Positions 7,570 through 16,497 of a stretch of 38,929 nt of DNA are shown piece after piece. Position 1 is the stretch's first letter. The number at the start of each line of letters is the position of its first letter. The position numbers were made by a program, and so were the translations under genes. The notes beneath the pieces are model-generated. The model made no database searches. It saw only the letters and a program-made list of their open reading frames with translations, and had not been told where the DNA came from. Source of the stretch: an uncultured Woeseiaceae bacterium (GTDB lineage: Bacteria; Pseudomonadota; Gammaproteobacteria; Steroidobacterales; Woeseiaceae); contig CAMYOJ010000039.1 in the NCBI GenBank assembly GCA_947259985.1, forward strand, positions 1 to 38,929, given 5' to 3'.

Positions 7570-9899
7570 GTTCCTCGCGCCGCTATTTCGGCGGCCTGGC
7601 CAAAACTCAATGCCGCATCATTGCACGGCAATTCGGTGGGGAGCCAGACCTCGAAGCCCTGCCGCCGCAGCAGATCCATCGCCTGCTCCGTCAGCACTCG
7701 ATTCTGGAACACGCCCCCACACAAGCCGACCTGGTCAACCGCCTGCCGCTCGCGAATAGCGCCAGCCTGCCGGCCGATCGCTGTCGCAATGCTCGTGTGA
7801 AACGTCTCCGCGCGCTCGCGCTGGCTGCGCTTCTTGTCACCGATCACCTGCGACAACGGCCGCCAGTCACTGCGCAAAATGCCGTCGCCGCTATCGACAA
7901 GCGGCAATTCGACAACTTCGCCGGCTTCACGGCACAGGCTTTCGAGCATCATCGGGCCCTGTGCTTCGAAACTCGTGACGGGCACCTCGCAAATCAGCGC
8001 GGCGGCCGCGTCGAACAGGCGGCCGACGGCGCTCGTCACAGGCGCGTTCATCTGTCGCCGCCAGGCCGCGTGCGCCAGGCCGTCGGTGTCCGGGCAATCT
8101 GGCCAGGACAGGTCGCATTCCCAGTGCAGCGCAGCCGCGCTGCGCCAGGGCTCCCTGCCGGCACGTTCGCCTCCCGGCAGCCGGAATGTCCTCATGCTGG
8201 CAACCCTTTCCCAGCAGCCCGCGTTCCCCGTCAATGCTTCTCCGCCCCAGAGGGTCTCATCCTGTCCGAGGCCGACTCCGTCCCAGGTGAACACGAGCCA
8301 CTGGCCCTGCGCGCCGATTTCGGCAGCGAGCGCACTGGCGTGGGCCTCGTGATGCCAGACCTTGTCGACGGCCACGCCTTGCTGCCGACGCGCCCACTTG
8401 TGCGTCGTGTAGCCCGGGTGCGCGTCGCACACGATGCGTTCGGCGCGCACGCCGTACAGCGCTTGCAGGTCGGTGGCAACCTGCTCGAATACCTCGAGGC
8501 TGCGCGGGCTGTCCATCTCGCCGATATGCGGTGAAACGACAACGCGGCGGTCCCAGCTCAGGGCGACGGTGCCTTTCATGTGTCCGCCGACGGCCAGCAG
8601 CGGCCGCTCCTGGGACCACGGCAATTCGAATTCAACGGGTGCGCAACCTCGACCGAGCCGCAAGGGCCGCATTGCGCCATCGATATGCCTGAAGACAGGG
8701 TCGTCCGCCGGCCGAACAATCGGCCGATCGTGCTGCAAATAGCTGTCGGCAATACTCCCGAGCCTGGCCGTGGCCTCTTCGTTGTCGGTGAGTACGGGCT
8801 CCCCGCTGATATTGCCGGACGTAGCGACCAGCGGGCCGCCGAATCGATCCAGCAGCATCTGGTGCAGCGGGCTGTACGGCAGGAACACGCCGATTTCGCC
8901 AAGACCCGGGGCAATGTTGTCGGCAAGCGCGCAATCGGACTTTCTGCCCGCCAGCGCTATGGGTCGGATCGGGCTGCTGACGAGCTGTGCTTCGGTATCG
9001 CGAAACTCCACAAAGCGACGCGCCGCCGCCAGCCCATCCTCTCCCGCGACCGGGAACATGACGGCGAGCGGCTTGTCAGGCCGGTGCTTTCGTTGCCGCA
9101 GCTTGTTGACGACCTCTGCATCGCACGCATCACAAACCAGGTGGTAGCCACCGATGCCTTTGATAGCCACGACCTTGCCCTCGCGCAGTGCGACGACAGC
9201 AGCTTCGAGTGCCGACGGGTTGTCGGCGATGCCAGGCTGACCATCCACCTCGAATCGCAGGCCCGGGCCACACTGCTCGCAGGCAACGGGCTCGGCATGG
9301 AAGCGCCGGTCCGACGGATCGAGGTATTCCTTTTCGCATTCGGCACACAGCGGAAAGCCCGACATGCTCGTATTCGGCCGGTCGTAGGGCAGCGCCTCGA
9401 TCAGCGTGTAGCGGGGTCCGCACTGCGTACAGTTGATGAACGGGTACTGATAGCGACGATCGGCCGCATCGTCGAGTTCCTGCCGACAGTCATCGCACAT
9501 GAAGTAGTCGGGCGGCACGAACACCTGCGCATCGGTGCCGGCCGAACTCGAGATAATCTCGAAACGGGTCGCCGTAGTCTCGTCCGTCAGATCGTCGATC
9601 GGGCCATCGATAGCTTCCGCGCCACTGATCTCAGGTCGCGACAACGGCGGTGCGCGCTCGACCAGGTCGGCCTGGAACGCGCGCAGTACCGCGGGACTTG
9701 CGACAGCGATGACCTCGACTTCGCCAACGCGATTCTGTACCGAGCCGCGCACCCCGTGTTCGTGCGCGAGCCGGTATACGAACGGTCGAAATCCGACACC
9801 CTGAACGTGACCGACGAGCGTAATGCGAATGGCTGCCAGCGAATCTGCCAGCCCTGGCGCGCTGCTAGCCACCGGCCTCGCGCCGCCCTTCCCAGACAT
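7566..9899 (-). CDS. hypF: Carbamoyltransferase HypF
   Basis: 777 residues from the ATG at 9899. Domains in order: acylphosphatase (VGHVQGVGFRPFVYRLA), two zinc-finger blocks (CDDC..CTQCGPRYT and CAEC..CEQCGPG), a YrdC-like nucleotide-binding domain, and the Kae1-like carbamoyltransferase domain with the HHEAHASAL metal motif. HypF makes carbamoyl-adenylate from carbamoyl phosphate and passes the group to HypE. The frame is open further upstream to 10130, but that part is unlike any HypF, is arginine-rich and only mirrors hypD; the start at 9899 gives the usual length and a 35-base overlap with the end of hypD. A GTG two codons upstream is an alternative. All motifs look intact. Confidence 0.92.
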   Translation of the reverse strand: MSGKGGARPVASSAPGLADSLAAIRITLVGHVQGVGFRPFVYRLAHEHGVRGSVQNRVGEVEVIAVASPAVLRAFQADLVERAPPLSRPEISGAEAIDGPIDDLTDETTATRFEIISSSAGTDAQVFVPPDYFMCDDCRQELDDAADRRYQYPFINCTQCGPRYTLIEALPYDRPNTSMSGFPLCAECEKEYLDPSDRRFHAEPVACEQCGPGLRFEVDGQPGIADNPSALEAAVVALREGKVVAIKGIGGYHLVCDACDAEVVNKLRQRKHRPDKPLAVMFPVAGEDGLAAARRFVEFRDTEAQLVSSPIRPIALAGRKSDCALADNIAPGLGEIGVFLPYSPLHQMLLDRFGGPLVATSGNISGEPVLTDNEEATARLGSIADSYLQHDRPIVRPADDPVFRHIDGAMRPLRLGRGCAPVEFELPWSQERPLLAVGGHMKGTVALSWDRRVVVSPHIGEMDSPRSLEVFEQVATDLQALYGVRAERIVCDAHPGYTTHKWARRQQGVAVDKVWHHEAHASALAAEIGAQGQWLVFTWDGVGLGQDETLWGGEALTGNAGCWERVASMRTFRLPGGERAGREPWRSAAALHWECDLSWPDCPDTDGLAHAAWRRQMNAPVTSAVGRLFDAAAALICEVPVTSFEAQGPMMLESLCREAGEVVELPLVDSGDGILRSDWRPLSQVIGDKKRSQRERAETFHTSIATAIGRQAGAIRERQAVDQVGLCGGVFQNRVLTEQAMDLLRRQGFEVWLPTELPCNDAALSFGQAAEIAARGT

Positions 9900-10904
9900 T
9901 GTCACGATAGCCGGCCGACCACCAGATTCTGCAGGCGCCCTCGTCCGAGACCATGCAGGGACCGATCGGTTTGCGCGGCGTGCAGGCCTGACCGTAAAGG
10001 CGGCACTCGTTGGGGTAGATCTTGCCCAGCACGACCTGCGCGCAATCGCAGCCCGGCGGCATCTCGCCAACCCGCTTTCTCGACTCGTCGGCATAGGACC
10101 TGAATCGCCTGCGCGCATCGTGTGCCGCAAATTCCTCGCGCAACGCGAATCCGGACCTGGGGATGATGCCTATGCCACGCCAGTTGGCATCGACCACCTC
10201 CATGACGCGCTCGAGCTGCTTCCGCGCTTCCCTGTTACCGCCTTCGCGTACGGCCTGCGAATAGCAGTTATCGAGGAAATGCCGGTCGTCGCGCAGCTGT
10301 CGCAGCACCGAGTACATGGCAGCCAACAGAGACTCAGGCGTGAAGCCGGCAACAGCAGCCGGTATGTCGTGCTTGTCGACGACAAACTGCCACTCCTCCG
10401 GGCCCATGACGGTCGCCACGTGACCCGGCGCCACGAGCGCGTCGAAGCCTGGCGTGCCGGAATCCAGCAGCATTGCGACGGCCGGCCAGGTCAGGCGACC
10501 GGACAGCAGTACGAGGAGGTTTTCGGGCGCGCCTTCCGCGAGCATGGCCGCCACGGGCGCGGTCGTGGTCTCAAAACCGGCCGCGAAGAACACCACCGTT
10601 CGGTCGGGGTCTTCACGCGCAATGCGCACGGCCTCGGTGGGCGATGCGATCGGCCGAATATCGCCGCCGGCGGCCTTCGCCTGTTCGAGCGAGCGCGGTT
10701 CTCGCTTGGGCGCATTGACGGGGACCCGCAGCATGTCCCCGAATGCCACCAGCGTGATGTCCTCATTGAGCGCAAGCTGTATGGCCTCGTAGACATCCTC
10801 CTCGGGGCAGATGCATGGCCGCCGCACACGTTCATGATACGCACGGGCTCTCCGTCGCCGAGTTCCTTGAGCGCGGCGAGCCACTCCGCAGCGCTGCGGC
10901 TCAC
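9865..10904 (-). pseudogene. hypD: hypD, interrupted by an internal deletion with frameshift
   Basis: HypD is the iron-sulphur scaffold on which, with HypC, the Fe(CN)2CO group is built. The GTG start at 10904 overlaps the hypB stop (GTGA). Thirty codons run normally to the conserved CGGH (codon 10817-10815). The next recognisable HypD sequence, CICPEEDVYEAI, begins at 10815 in another frame and continues intact to 9865, including FGDMLRVP, FFAAGFETT, the APGHV segment and the cysteine-rich C-terminus. Compared with E. coli HypD, about 27 residues between CGGH and this point are missing, including the first cysteine of the GPGCPVC motif. The total length is not a multiple of three. A real deletion or an assembly error are both possible; every other hyp gene is intact. 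Confidence 0.85.
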
Positions 10905-11683
10905 GCGCTGTCCCCGCTAGAGCGCATGACCTTATGTTGACGAATCTTGCCGAGTTCGTCCTGCACCCAGTCGAGCCAGTTCGACATGCCATCGCCGGTC
11001 TTCGCTGAGACCTCGATGACGGGCGCCTCGTTGGCAAGTTGCCGGACACAGTCGGTGGCATAGCACGGGTCGAAATCGTCGAGCACACGCAGCAAATCGG
11101 CCTTGCTGATCACGACGAGCTGGGCACCTCGGAACATGACCGGGTACTTGGCGGGCTTGTCATGGCCTTCGGGTGTCGACAGCAACGCGACGTTTGCATG
11201 CTGGCCAAGATCGAAACTTGCCGGACAAACGAGGTTGCCGACGTTCTCGATGAACAGGACGTCTACGCCGTCGAGATCCAGCTCGTGCAATGCCGTATGC
11301 ACCATGTGTGCGTCGAGATGACAGGCGCTGCCCGTACTGATCTGCACGGCGGCTACGCCCTTGTCGCGGATGCGCTCGGCGTCGTTCTCGGTCTCGAGAT
11401 CGCCCTCGACGACCGCGACCCGAAGGCCGTCACCCAACGCATCGATCGTCGCTTCGAGAAGCGCCGTCTTGCCGGCTCCGGGCGACGACATCAGGTTGAT
11501 CGCGAGCACATCATGGCGCTGGAAATGTTCGCGGTTGTGCGCCGCCTGGTGATCGTTGGCGTCGAGCAGGCCCTTGAGCACTTCGACGGACTCGTTGCCG
11601 GCCGCCGTCTGCGCGAGATGGCCACCGGCAGCCACGAGGTGTTCGTTTCCGGGCGTAATATTGCATCCACAAGTATCACACAT
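10901..11683 (-). CDS. hypB: Hydrogenase nickel-incorporation GTPase HypB
   Basis: 260 residues. The N-terminus MCDTCGCN carries the CxxCxC high-affinity nickel site, followed by a low-complexity linker, the P-loop SSPGAGKT at residues 66-73, the ENVGNLVCP segment with the metal-binding cysteine of the G domain, and SKADLL as the guanine-recognition motif. The linker has scattered histidines but is not the long His-rich stretch of some rhizobial HypB proteins, so nickel storage is unlikely. It lies between hypC and hypD: 23 bases after hypC and overlapping the GTG of hypD. Confidence 0.95.
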   Translation of the reverse strand: MCDTCGCNITPGNEHLVAAGGHLAQTAAGNESVEVLKGLLDANDHQAAHNREHFQRHDVLAINLMSSPGAGKTALLEATIDALGDGLRVAVVEGDLETENDAERIRDKGVAAVQISTGSACHLDAHMVHTALHELDLDGVDVLFIENVGNLVCPASFDLGQHANVALLSTPEGHDKPAKYPVMFRGAQLVVISKADLLRVLDDFDPCYATDCVRQLANEAPVIEVSAKTGDGMSNWLDWVQDELGKIRQHKVMRSSGDSA

Positions 11684-11706
11684 CGTCTGGTCCTCTATTG
11701 GAACGG

Positions 11707-11934
11707 CTAGATCTCGGCGGCCAGCATGTCGTCGAACAGGGCCCAGGTCTCGGCCGCATCTTCGTCGGAGACTTTCTGAATAGCATAGCCGACGTGCACG
11801 AGAACGTTGTCACCGGGCGTCAGGGCCTCATCCTGCAGCATGAACAGGCTGACTTCGCGCTCGATCCCCCTGGCCTCGCAGGTGCATTGAAAGCCGTCTA
11901 TTTTTGTAATTTTCATCGGTACCGCGAGGCACAT
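11707..11934 (-). CDS. hypC: Hydrogenase maturation chaperone HypC
   Basis: 75 residues beginning MCLAVPMKI, the signature of HypC/HybG/HupF; Cys2 binds the iron site intermediate. GDNVLVHVGYAIQKV is the second conserved block. HypC binds HypD during building of the Fe(CN)2CO group and then binds the hydrogenase large-subunit precursor. It is the first gene of the minus-strand hypC-hypB-hypD-hypF-hypE operon. The 122 bases upstream are shared with the divergent diheme cytochrome gene and contain AT-rich stretches (TATACT near 11973) but no promoter I would place with confidence. Confidence 0.93.
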   Translation of the reverse strand: MCLAVPMKITKIDGFQCTCEARGIEREVSLFMLQDEALTPGDNVLVHVGYAIQKVSDEDAAETWALFDDMLAAEI

Positions 11935-12056
11935 ACGTGTACTCCGAGATTGCGTATGACGCGCTTCTAATATACTAAACCATAGTGTGACGCGAGATCC
12001 CGATATTCAGCTGATTTGTAAGTATTAACGCCTACACCGGGCTTAGAGAGGACGCT

Positions 12057-12647
12057 ATGCGAACAATTTCGACGATACACCGGTACTCCTTTGTGGCGCT
12101 GTGCGTTCTGCTGCCCGGACTGGCCGCCTCAGAGCCTGCCCTGACCACGGGTTGCCAGGACTGTCACGGCGTCGACGGCCTTGCCGCGGAGAACCTCGAT
12201 GCCCCGGTAATTGCGGGGATGCCTGCCGTGCACATCGAGGAAGCCATCTATGCATACAGGGACGGTGCCCGCCAGTGTCGTTATGAGCCATTGATGTGCG
12301 AGACGGTTCTGCATACGAGCGACGAGCGCATCGCGAACCTGGCCGAACACTACGCTGCCCAGAAACGCGACTCGTCCAAAGAGGACTACGATGAAGCGCT
12401 CGCGGCCAGGGGTGAAAAGATCCACGCGAAGCTCTGCAGCCAGTGCCACCTCAAACCCGACGATCCCGCGGTTGCTGACGCTCTGGGCATTCCGTTGCAT
12501 GGACAGCGCGGCGTCTATCTTCGTTACGCGTTGCAGTCCTACCAGGACGGCCGCCGCGAGAACCTGCTCGACGCTATGGCCGAGAAACTGAAACAAGTAG
12601 ACTCCGACGACATCGAAGCGTTAGTCAACTACTACGCGAGCTACTGA
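12057..12647 (+). CDS. Diheme c-type cytochrome, c4-like
   Basis: 196 residues with a signal peptide (about 1-24, ending PGLAAS) and two class I cytochrome c domains, each with one CXXCH: CQDCHGVDG near residue 33 and CSQCH near 125. The first domain has the IAGMPAVHIEEAIYAYRDG pattern of cytochrome c4-type proteins and a Met (YEPLM) that may be the distal ligand; the second has MAEKLKQVDSDDIEAL. Two extra cysteines flank the YEPLM segment and may form a disulphide. It probably acts as a periplasmic electron carrier. GAGAGG lies about 8 bases before the ATG. The amidohydrolase gene follows after 10 bases. Confidence 0.85.
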   Translation: MRTISTIHRYSFVALCVLLPGLAASEPALTTGCQDCHGVDGLAAENLDAPVIAGMPAVHIEEAIYAYRDGARQCRYEPLMCETVLHTSDERIANLAEHYAAQKRDSSKEDYDEALAARGEKIHAKLCSQCHLKPDDPAVADALGIPLHGQRGVYLRYALQSYQDGRRENLLDAMAEKLKQVDSDDIEALVNYYASY

Positions 12648-12657
12648 GGAGCGTCAC

Positions 12658-13950
12658 ATGCAGTACCGATTGATTGCCGTTGTCGCGGCAACGCTGGCTA
12701 TTGCCCCGAATGTGTGGGCCGCCGGCAGCGTCACCCTGATTCATGCCGGTGAACTGCTGGCCGTGCCCGGCCAGGCGCCTGCACGTAACAAGACCATTGT
12801 CGTCGAGGACGACAGAATCGTCGCGGTACGCGACGGATTCGTCAGCGCCGACAGCATCGACGGCGACGCCACGGTAATCGATCTCAGCGAGCAGTTCGTG
12901 TTACCGGGGCTCATGGACATGCACGTTCACCTGCAGGGCGAGATGGGGCCACATCGTGATCGCGATGCTCTCAGGATGTCGGACCAGCTCATGCAGATGC
13001 GCAGCATCTACTACGCAATGAACACGCTCGAGGCCGGGTTCACAACGGTCAGGGATGTCGGCTCTTCGCCGCAGGAGATGTACGCGCTGCGTGACGCTAT
13101 CAACAACGGCTGGATCGACGGGCCGCGCATCATCGCGGCGGGCGGCGTCGGCATTACAGGCGGCCACGCCGACGTCAGCGGCGTCAGCCCCGACCTGATG
13201 GATATCTACACGTCACCGAACGTTTGTGACGGGCCATACGACTGCCGACGCGCAGCTCGAAACGTCATCAAGTACGGCGCGGACCTCGTCAAGATCACCT
13301 CGACGGGCGGTGTCATGACGGACCGCAGGACAGGTACGGGCCAACAAATGGAGATGGACGAGCTCAGGGAAATCGTCCTGGCCGCAGCACGCATGGGGCG
13401 CAAGGTCGCCTCGCATGCGCATGAAGAGGATGGCATCGTCGCGGCGCTCGACGCCGGCGTCGCCAGCATCGAACACGGCACCTACACGGGGCCGCGGGCG
13501 ATAAAGCGGTTCAGGGAAACCGGTGCCTACCTGGTCCCCACGCTGCTCGCCGGCAAGACCGTTGCGGCCGCAGCCGTTGAAGCCGACTACATGAGCGATG
13601 CCGTCAAGGAAAAGGCGATTCGCGTGGGCAACGACATGGCCGGCAATTTCGAGAAAGCGCACAAGGCCGGGGTCAATGTCGCGTACGGCACGGATAGTGG
13701 CATCTCGCCGCACGGCACCAACGCCGAAGAAGCCGTGCTCATGGTCGAAGCCGGTATGTCCGAGATGGACGTCATCGTGACCGCGACTATCAACGCTGCC
13801 GATCTCATCGACATGTCCGATTCCATCGGCACGATCGAGGCCGGCAAATTTGCCGACATCATCGCTGTGGAACGTTCGCCGCTGGAATCGATAGAGGCGC
13901 TGCTCGAGGTCGACTTCGTCATGAAAGGCGGAAAAATATATAAGCATTAG
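12658..13950 (+). CDS. Secreted amidohydrolase-superfamily protein (Xaa-Pro dipeptidase/imidazolonepropionase-like)
   Basis: 430 residues with a signal peptide (about 1-21, ending VWA). Metal-site motifs of the amidohydrolase superfamily appear in order: GLMDMHVHLQGE (HxH), VKITSTGG (the lysine that is usually carbamylated), SHAHEEDG and SIEHGTY (two metal-binding histidines), and AYGTDSG (catalytic Asp). This arrangement is the broad family that includes prolidase-like and imidazolonepropionase-like enzymes; the substrate is unknown. A good GAGGAG ribosome site lies in the tail of the preceding cytochrome gene, so they are co-transcribed. The 3' end and stop codon overlap an ATAAGC/GCTTAT palindrome that may belong to the prk promoter. 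Confidence 0.85.
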   Translation: MQYRLIAVVAATLAIAPNVWAAGSVTLIHAGELLAVPGQAPARNKTIVVEDDRIVAVRDGFVSADSIDGDATVIDLSEQFVLPGLMDMHVHLQGEMGPHRDRDALRMSDQLMQMRSIYYAMNTLEAGFTTVRDVGSSPQEMYALRDAINNGWIDGPRIIAAGGVGITGGHADVSGVSPDLMDIYTSPNVCDGPYDCRRAARNVIKYGADLVKITSTGGVMTDRRTGTGQQMEMDELREIVLAAARMGRKVASHAHEEDGIVAALDAGVASIEHGTYTGPRAIKRFRETGAYLVPTLLAGKTVAAAAVEADYMSDAVKEKAIRVGNDMAGNFEKAHKAGVNVAYGTDSGISPHGTNAEEAVLMVEAGMSEMDVIVTATINAADLIDMSDSIGTIEAGKFADIIAVERSPLESIEALLEVDFVMKGGKIYKH

Positions 13951-13990
13951 CTTATGGTTTTGATAAAAACTTATTAGTTTTAATTATTCA
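13940..13990 (+). promoter_or_regulatory. Candidate CbbR operator region upstream of prk
   Basis: An AT-rich island in otherwise GC-rich DNA. It opens with the inverted repeat ATAAGC-ATTA-GCTTAT (13940-13955), which spans the stop of the preceding gene, followed by GATAA (13962-13966) and two TTATT boxes (13971-13975, 13984-13988); AAAACT and AGTTTT form a second small palindrome between them. The order CTTATG, GATAA, TTATT recurs upstream of cbbR. LysR-type proteins bind T-N11-A palindromes, so CbbR is the obvious candidate. Inference only. Confidence 0.5.
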
Positions 13991-14036
13991 TGTAGATGCT
14001 AATTTGAGCCCCATATAAAAAGAGGGGTAGCACACC

Positions 14037-14927
14037 ATGTCAAAGCAACATCCAGTCGTCGCAGTAACAGGCTCGTCTGGCGCCGGTACAACCACGGTGA
14101 AGACAGCGTTCGAGCATATTTTTCGTCGCCTCGATGCGACCGCCAGCATCATCGAAGGCGACAGCTTCCATCGCTATTCGCGCGCGGCCATGCGTGCTGC
14201 GGTTGCCGATGCCGCCAGTCGCGGCGAGAATGTCAGTCACTTCGGACCCGAAGCCAACCTGCTTTGCGAACTGGCGAGCCTGTTCAAGGAGTTCGGCGAA
14301 ACGGGCGGCGGTAAACGCCGTTACTACGTGCATAACGAAGAAGAAGCCGCACAGCACGGCGTGCCGGCCGGGAACTTCACGCCCTGGGAAGAACTCCCGC
14401 GCGACACCGACCTGCTGCTTTATGAAGGACTGCACGGCGCGATAGACACGGGCGAATGCGATGTTGGCCAGTTCGCCGACCTGCTGATCGGCGTCGTTCC
14501 CATCGTCAACCTCGAGTGGATTCAGAAGATCCACCGCGACACGCTGGACCGCGGCTACGACGAGCGCGACGTCACGACGACGATCCTGCGGCGCATGGAG
14601 GACTACGTAACGCACATCACGCCACAGTTTTCTCGTACGGACATCAATTTTCAGCGCGTGCCGACCGTCGACACGTCGAACCCGTTCATCGCGCGCGATA
14701 TTCCGACGGCCGATGAGAGCTTCGTCGTCATCCGTTTCCGTGATCCAGCCAAGTTCGATATCGACTTTCCGTACCTGCTCGCGATGGTCAATAACTCGTT
14801 CATCTCGCGACGCAACACGATAGTGGTTCCGGGTGGCAAGATGCTGCTGGCGATGGAATTGATTCTGATGCCGATCCTGAAGCAGATGCTGGCCGCCAGG
14901 AAGCAAGACACACGGCTGGTCGCATGA
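14037..14927 (+). CDS. cbbP: Phosphoribulokinase (bacterial class I)
   Basis: 296 residues, the usual length of the bacterial octameric form. The P-loop GSSGAGTTT lies at residues 12-20, followed by the IIEGDSFHRY block that holds substrate-binding and catalytic residues, and the LLLYEGLHGA segment. The enzyme phosphorylates ribulose 5-phosphate to ribulose 1,5-bisphosphate in the cytoplasm, the step that is specific to the Calvin cycle together with Rubisco, which is not in this window. GAGGGG at about 14022 is a good ribosome site. The stop overlaps the ATG of the phosphatase gene in an ATGA. An AT-rich palindromic region upstream and a convergent cbbR suggest CbbR control. Confidence 0.95.
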   Translation: MSKQHPVVAVTGSSGAGTTTVKTAFEHIFRRLDATASIIEGDSFHRYSRAAMRAAVADAASRGENVSHFGPEANLLCELASLFKEFGETGGGKRRYYVHNEEEAAQHGVPAGNFTPWEELPRDTDLLLYEGLHGAIDTGECDVGQFADLLIGVVPIVNLEWIQKIHRDTLDRGYDERDVTTTILRRMEDYVTHITPQFSRTDINFQRVPTVDTSNPFIARDIPTADESFVVIRFRDPAKFDIDFPYLLAMVNNSFISRRNTIVVPGGKMLLAMELILMPILKQMLAARKQDTRLVA

Positions 14928-15598
14928 TGAACACGCCGGTACCCGCAGTCGTATTCGATCTCGACGGCACGCTCGTGGATTCCGCCGCGGACGTGCAACG
15001 TGCACTCAATCGCACGCTGGCGAGCGAAGAGCTACCGCCACTCGAAGTGGACCTCGTACGTTACATGATCGGAGGTGGACCGCGGCTGCTTGTCCTGCGG
15101 GCCCTGGCCGAATTGCGCGTCAAGAAGAGCCGCTACGTCGTCGACAAGCTCACCGAGCTGTTCCACGATGAGTACCTGCGGCAGGAAAACACCCAGAGCT
15201 ACCTCTACAAAGGCGCTGAGGATTGCCTGAAGCGGCTACGCGAATCGGGCACCCGGATCGGCATTTGCAGCAACAAGCCCGACGATCTGTGCCACAAGCT
15301 CATCGATGATCTTGGTGTGCCGCAGTATTTCGACGTGATTCTCGGCTCCGGTTCGGGACTGCCGCGCAAACCCGATCCCGCGCCGCTCCTCGAAGTCATC
15401 GAGCGCCTCGAGTCGCTACCCGAAGCGGCGCTGTACATCGGCGACAGCGAGACCGACGTCAAGACGGCGCGCGCGGCAGGCGTCGACGTCGTGCTCGTCA
15501 GCTACGGATACACGGCCCGCCCTGCGGCCGAACTTGGCGCTGACAAGGTCTACGATTCACTCGCAGATATCGTGCTGCCGGCGTCGCGGGCCGTTTAG
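14924..15598 (+). CDS. gph: HAD-family phosphoglycolate phosphatase
   Basis: 224 residues. HAD motifs are complete: VFDLDGTLVDS (nucleophile Asp and acid/base Asp), ICSNKPDD (motif II), PRKPDP (motif III Lys) and GDSETDV (motif IV). Helical cap residues between motifs I and II and the length match Gph/CbbZ. It removes 2-phosphoglycolate made by Rubisco oxygenation, which fits its 4-base overlap with the phosphoribulokinase gene. A second ATG follows the first directly, so either may be used. The 3' end overlaps the convergent cbbR by four bases. Confidence 0.9.
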   Translation: MMNTPVPAVVFDLDGTLVDSAADVQRALNRTLASEELPPLEVDLVRYMIGGGPRLLVLRALAELRVKKSRYVVDKLTELFHDEYLRQENTQSYLYKGAEDCLKRLRESGTRIGICSNKPDDLCHKLIDDLGVPQYFDVILGSGSGLPRKPDPAPLLEVIERLESLPEAALYIGDSETDVKTARAAGVDVVLVSYGYTARPAAELGADKVYDSLADIVLPASRAV

Positions 15599-16497
15599 CC
15601 GCTCAGCAGCTCGACGGCCTCGTCTGTCAGCAGAGACTTGAATTCCTCGGCTGCGACCGACAGCCGTTTGCCCTTGTGCAACACGACGTACCAGTGCCGC
15701 TGGATTGGCAGCCCTTTCACCTTGAGCTCGACCAGGTTGCCGAGCCCGAGCTCGACCTGCACGGCGCCGCGCGGCAGCAGCCCGAGACCGAGGCCGGCCT
15801 GAACGCCCTGCTTGATACCTGACAGGCTGCCCATCTCCATGCCGGTCGTAAGCTTCAGCTTCTGCTCGCGGAAAAAGCGCCGCATGGCCCCTCGTGTTCC
15901 TGAACCCGGCTCGCGGATCAGGAATATCTCTTTTTCGAGCTCCTTAAGCGCGATGCGCTTGCGCGCGGAAAGCCGGTGACCGGGGGGCGCGACGATGACC
16001 AGCGGATTATCCATGAACTCCAGCGCCTCGAGATGCGCCTCACCGGGTGGCTGCCCCATGATCGCCATGTCGACCTCGTTTTCCGAGACGAGCTTCACAA
16101 CGGCGGCCTGGTTGGTCGTTTCGATACTGACATTGACGTCGGGAAAGCGCTGGTGAAACGTGCCCAGCAAGCGCGGTGCGAAGTAGTTGGCCGAGGATAT
16201 GGCCGCGATACGCAGCCGGCCGCCAGCGAAGCCTTTGAGCTTGTCGAGCACGTGGTCCATCTCGTCGACCTGCTGCAGAATCGAGCGCGCGTAGCGGAAC
16301 ACCTCTTCGCCAGCCTCTGTCAGGTGTACCTGCTTGCCTAGCTGCTCGGTCAGTGCGAGCCCCGCCTGCTGCTCGAGCTGGCGGATCTGCATGGATACGG
16401 CGGGCTGGGTCAGATGCAGTTCATCGGCGGCCTTCGTATAGCTCAGGTTGCGCGCAACAGCCGAAAAACACTGCAACTGCCGTAGCGTTAGATGCAT
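15595..16497 (-). CDS. cbbR: LysR-family regulator, CbbR type
   Basis: 300 residues. An N-terminal winged helix-turn-helix (LRQLQCFSAVARNLSYTKAA, LTQPAVSMQIRQLE) is followed by a periplasmic-binding-protein-like effector domain (about 90-295), normal length for LysR proteins. The wording matches CbbR regulators of the Calvin cycle, and the gene is convergent with prk-gph, a common cbbR arrangement although cbbR is more often divergent. CbbR senses metabolites such as NADPH or phosphorylated sugars in studied species. The ATG is part of an inverted repeat CATAAG-N5-CTTATG, so autoregulation is likely. Confidence 0.9.
   Translation of the reverse strand: MHLTLRQLQCFSAVARNLSYTKAADELHLTQPAVSMQIRQLEQQAGLALTEQLGKQVHLTEAGEEVFRYARSILQQVDEMDHVLDKLKGFAGGRLRIAAISSANYFAPRLLGTFHQRFPDVNVSIETTNQAAVVKLVSENEVDMAIMGQPPGEAHLEALEFMDNPLVIVAPPGHRLSARKRIALKELEKEIFLIREPGSGTRGAMRRFFREQKLKLTTGMEMGSLSGIKQGVQAGLGLGLLPRGAVQVELGLGNLVELKVKGLPIQRHWYVVLHKGKRLSVAAEEFKSLLTDEAVELLSG

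Noticed and set aside
8580-10103. A 507-codon plus-strand open frame opposite hypF
   Set aside because: It mirrors hypF, whose domains are all present on the minus strand; the translation is arginine-rich and has no recognisable motif.
10905-11088. Upstream extension of the hypD downstream frame to an ATG at 11088
   Set aside because: This part lies within hypB in another frame and resembles no HypD N-terminus; the true N-terminus with CGGH is in a different frame starting at 10904.
11935-12056. Promoters for hypC and the diheme cytochrome, and a TGTGACGCGAGATC half-site
   Set aside because: AT-rich boxes exist but spacing to any -35 is poor, and only one arm of the CRP/FNR-like motif is present; too weak to annotate.
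14014-14019. TATAAA upstream of prk as a -10 box
   Set aside because: It would place the transcript start inside the GAGGGG ribosome site, leaving no usable leader.
13930-14036. AT-rich island considered as a phage or island attachment site or a terminator
   Set aside because: No tRNA, integrase or direct repeat flanks it, and the hairpins are AT-only without a GC stem; a regulator-binding region before prk explains it better.
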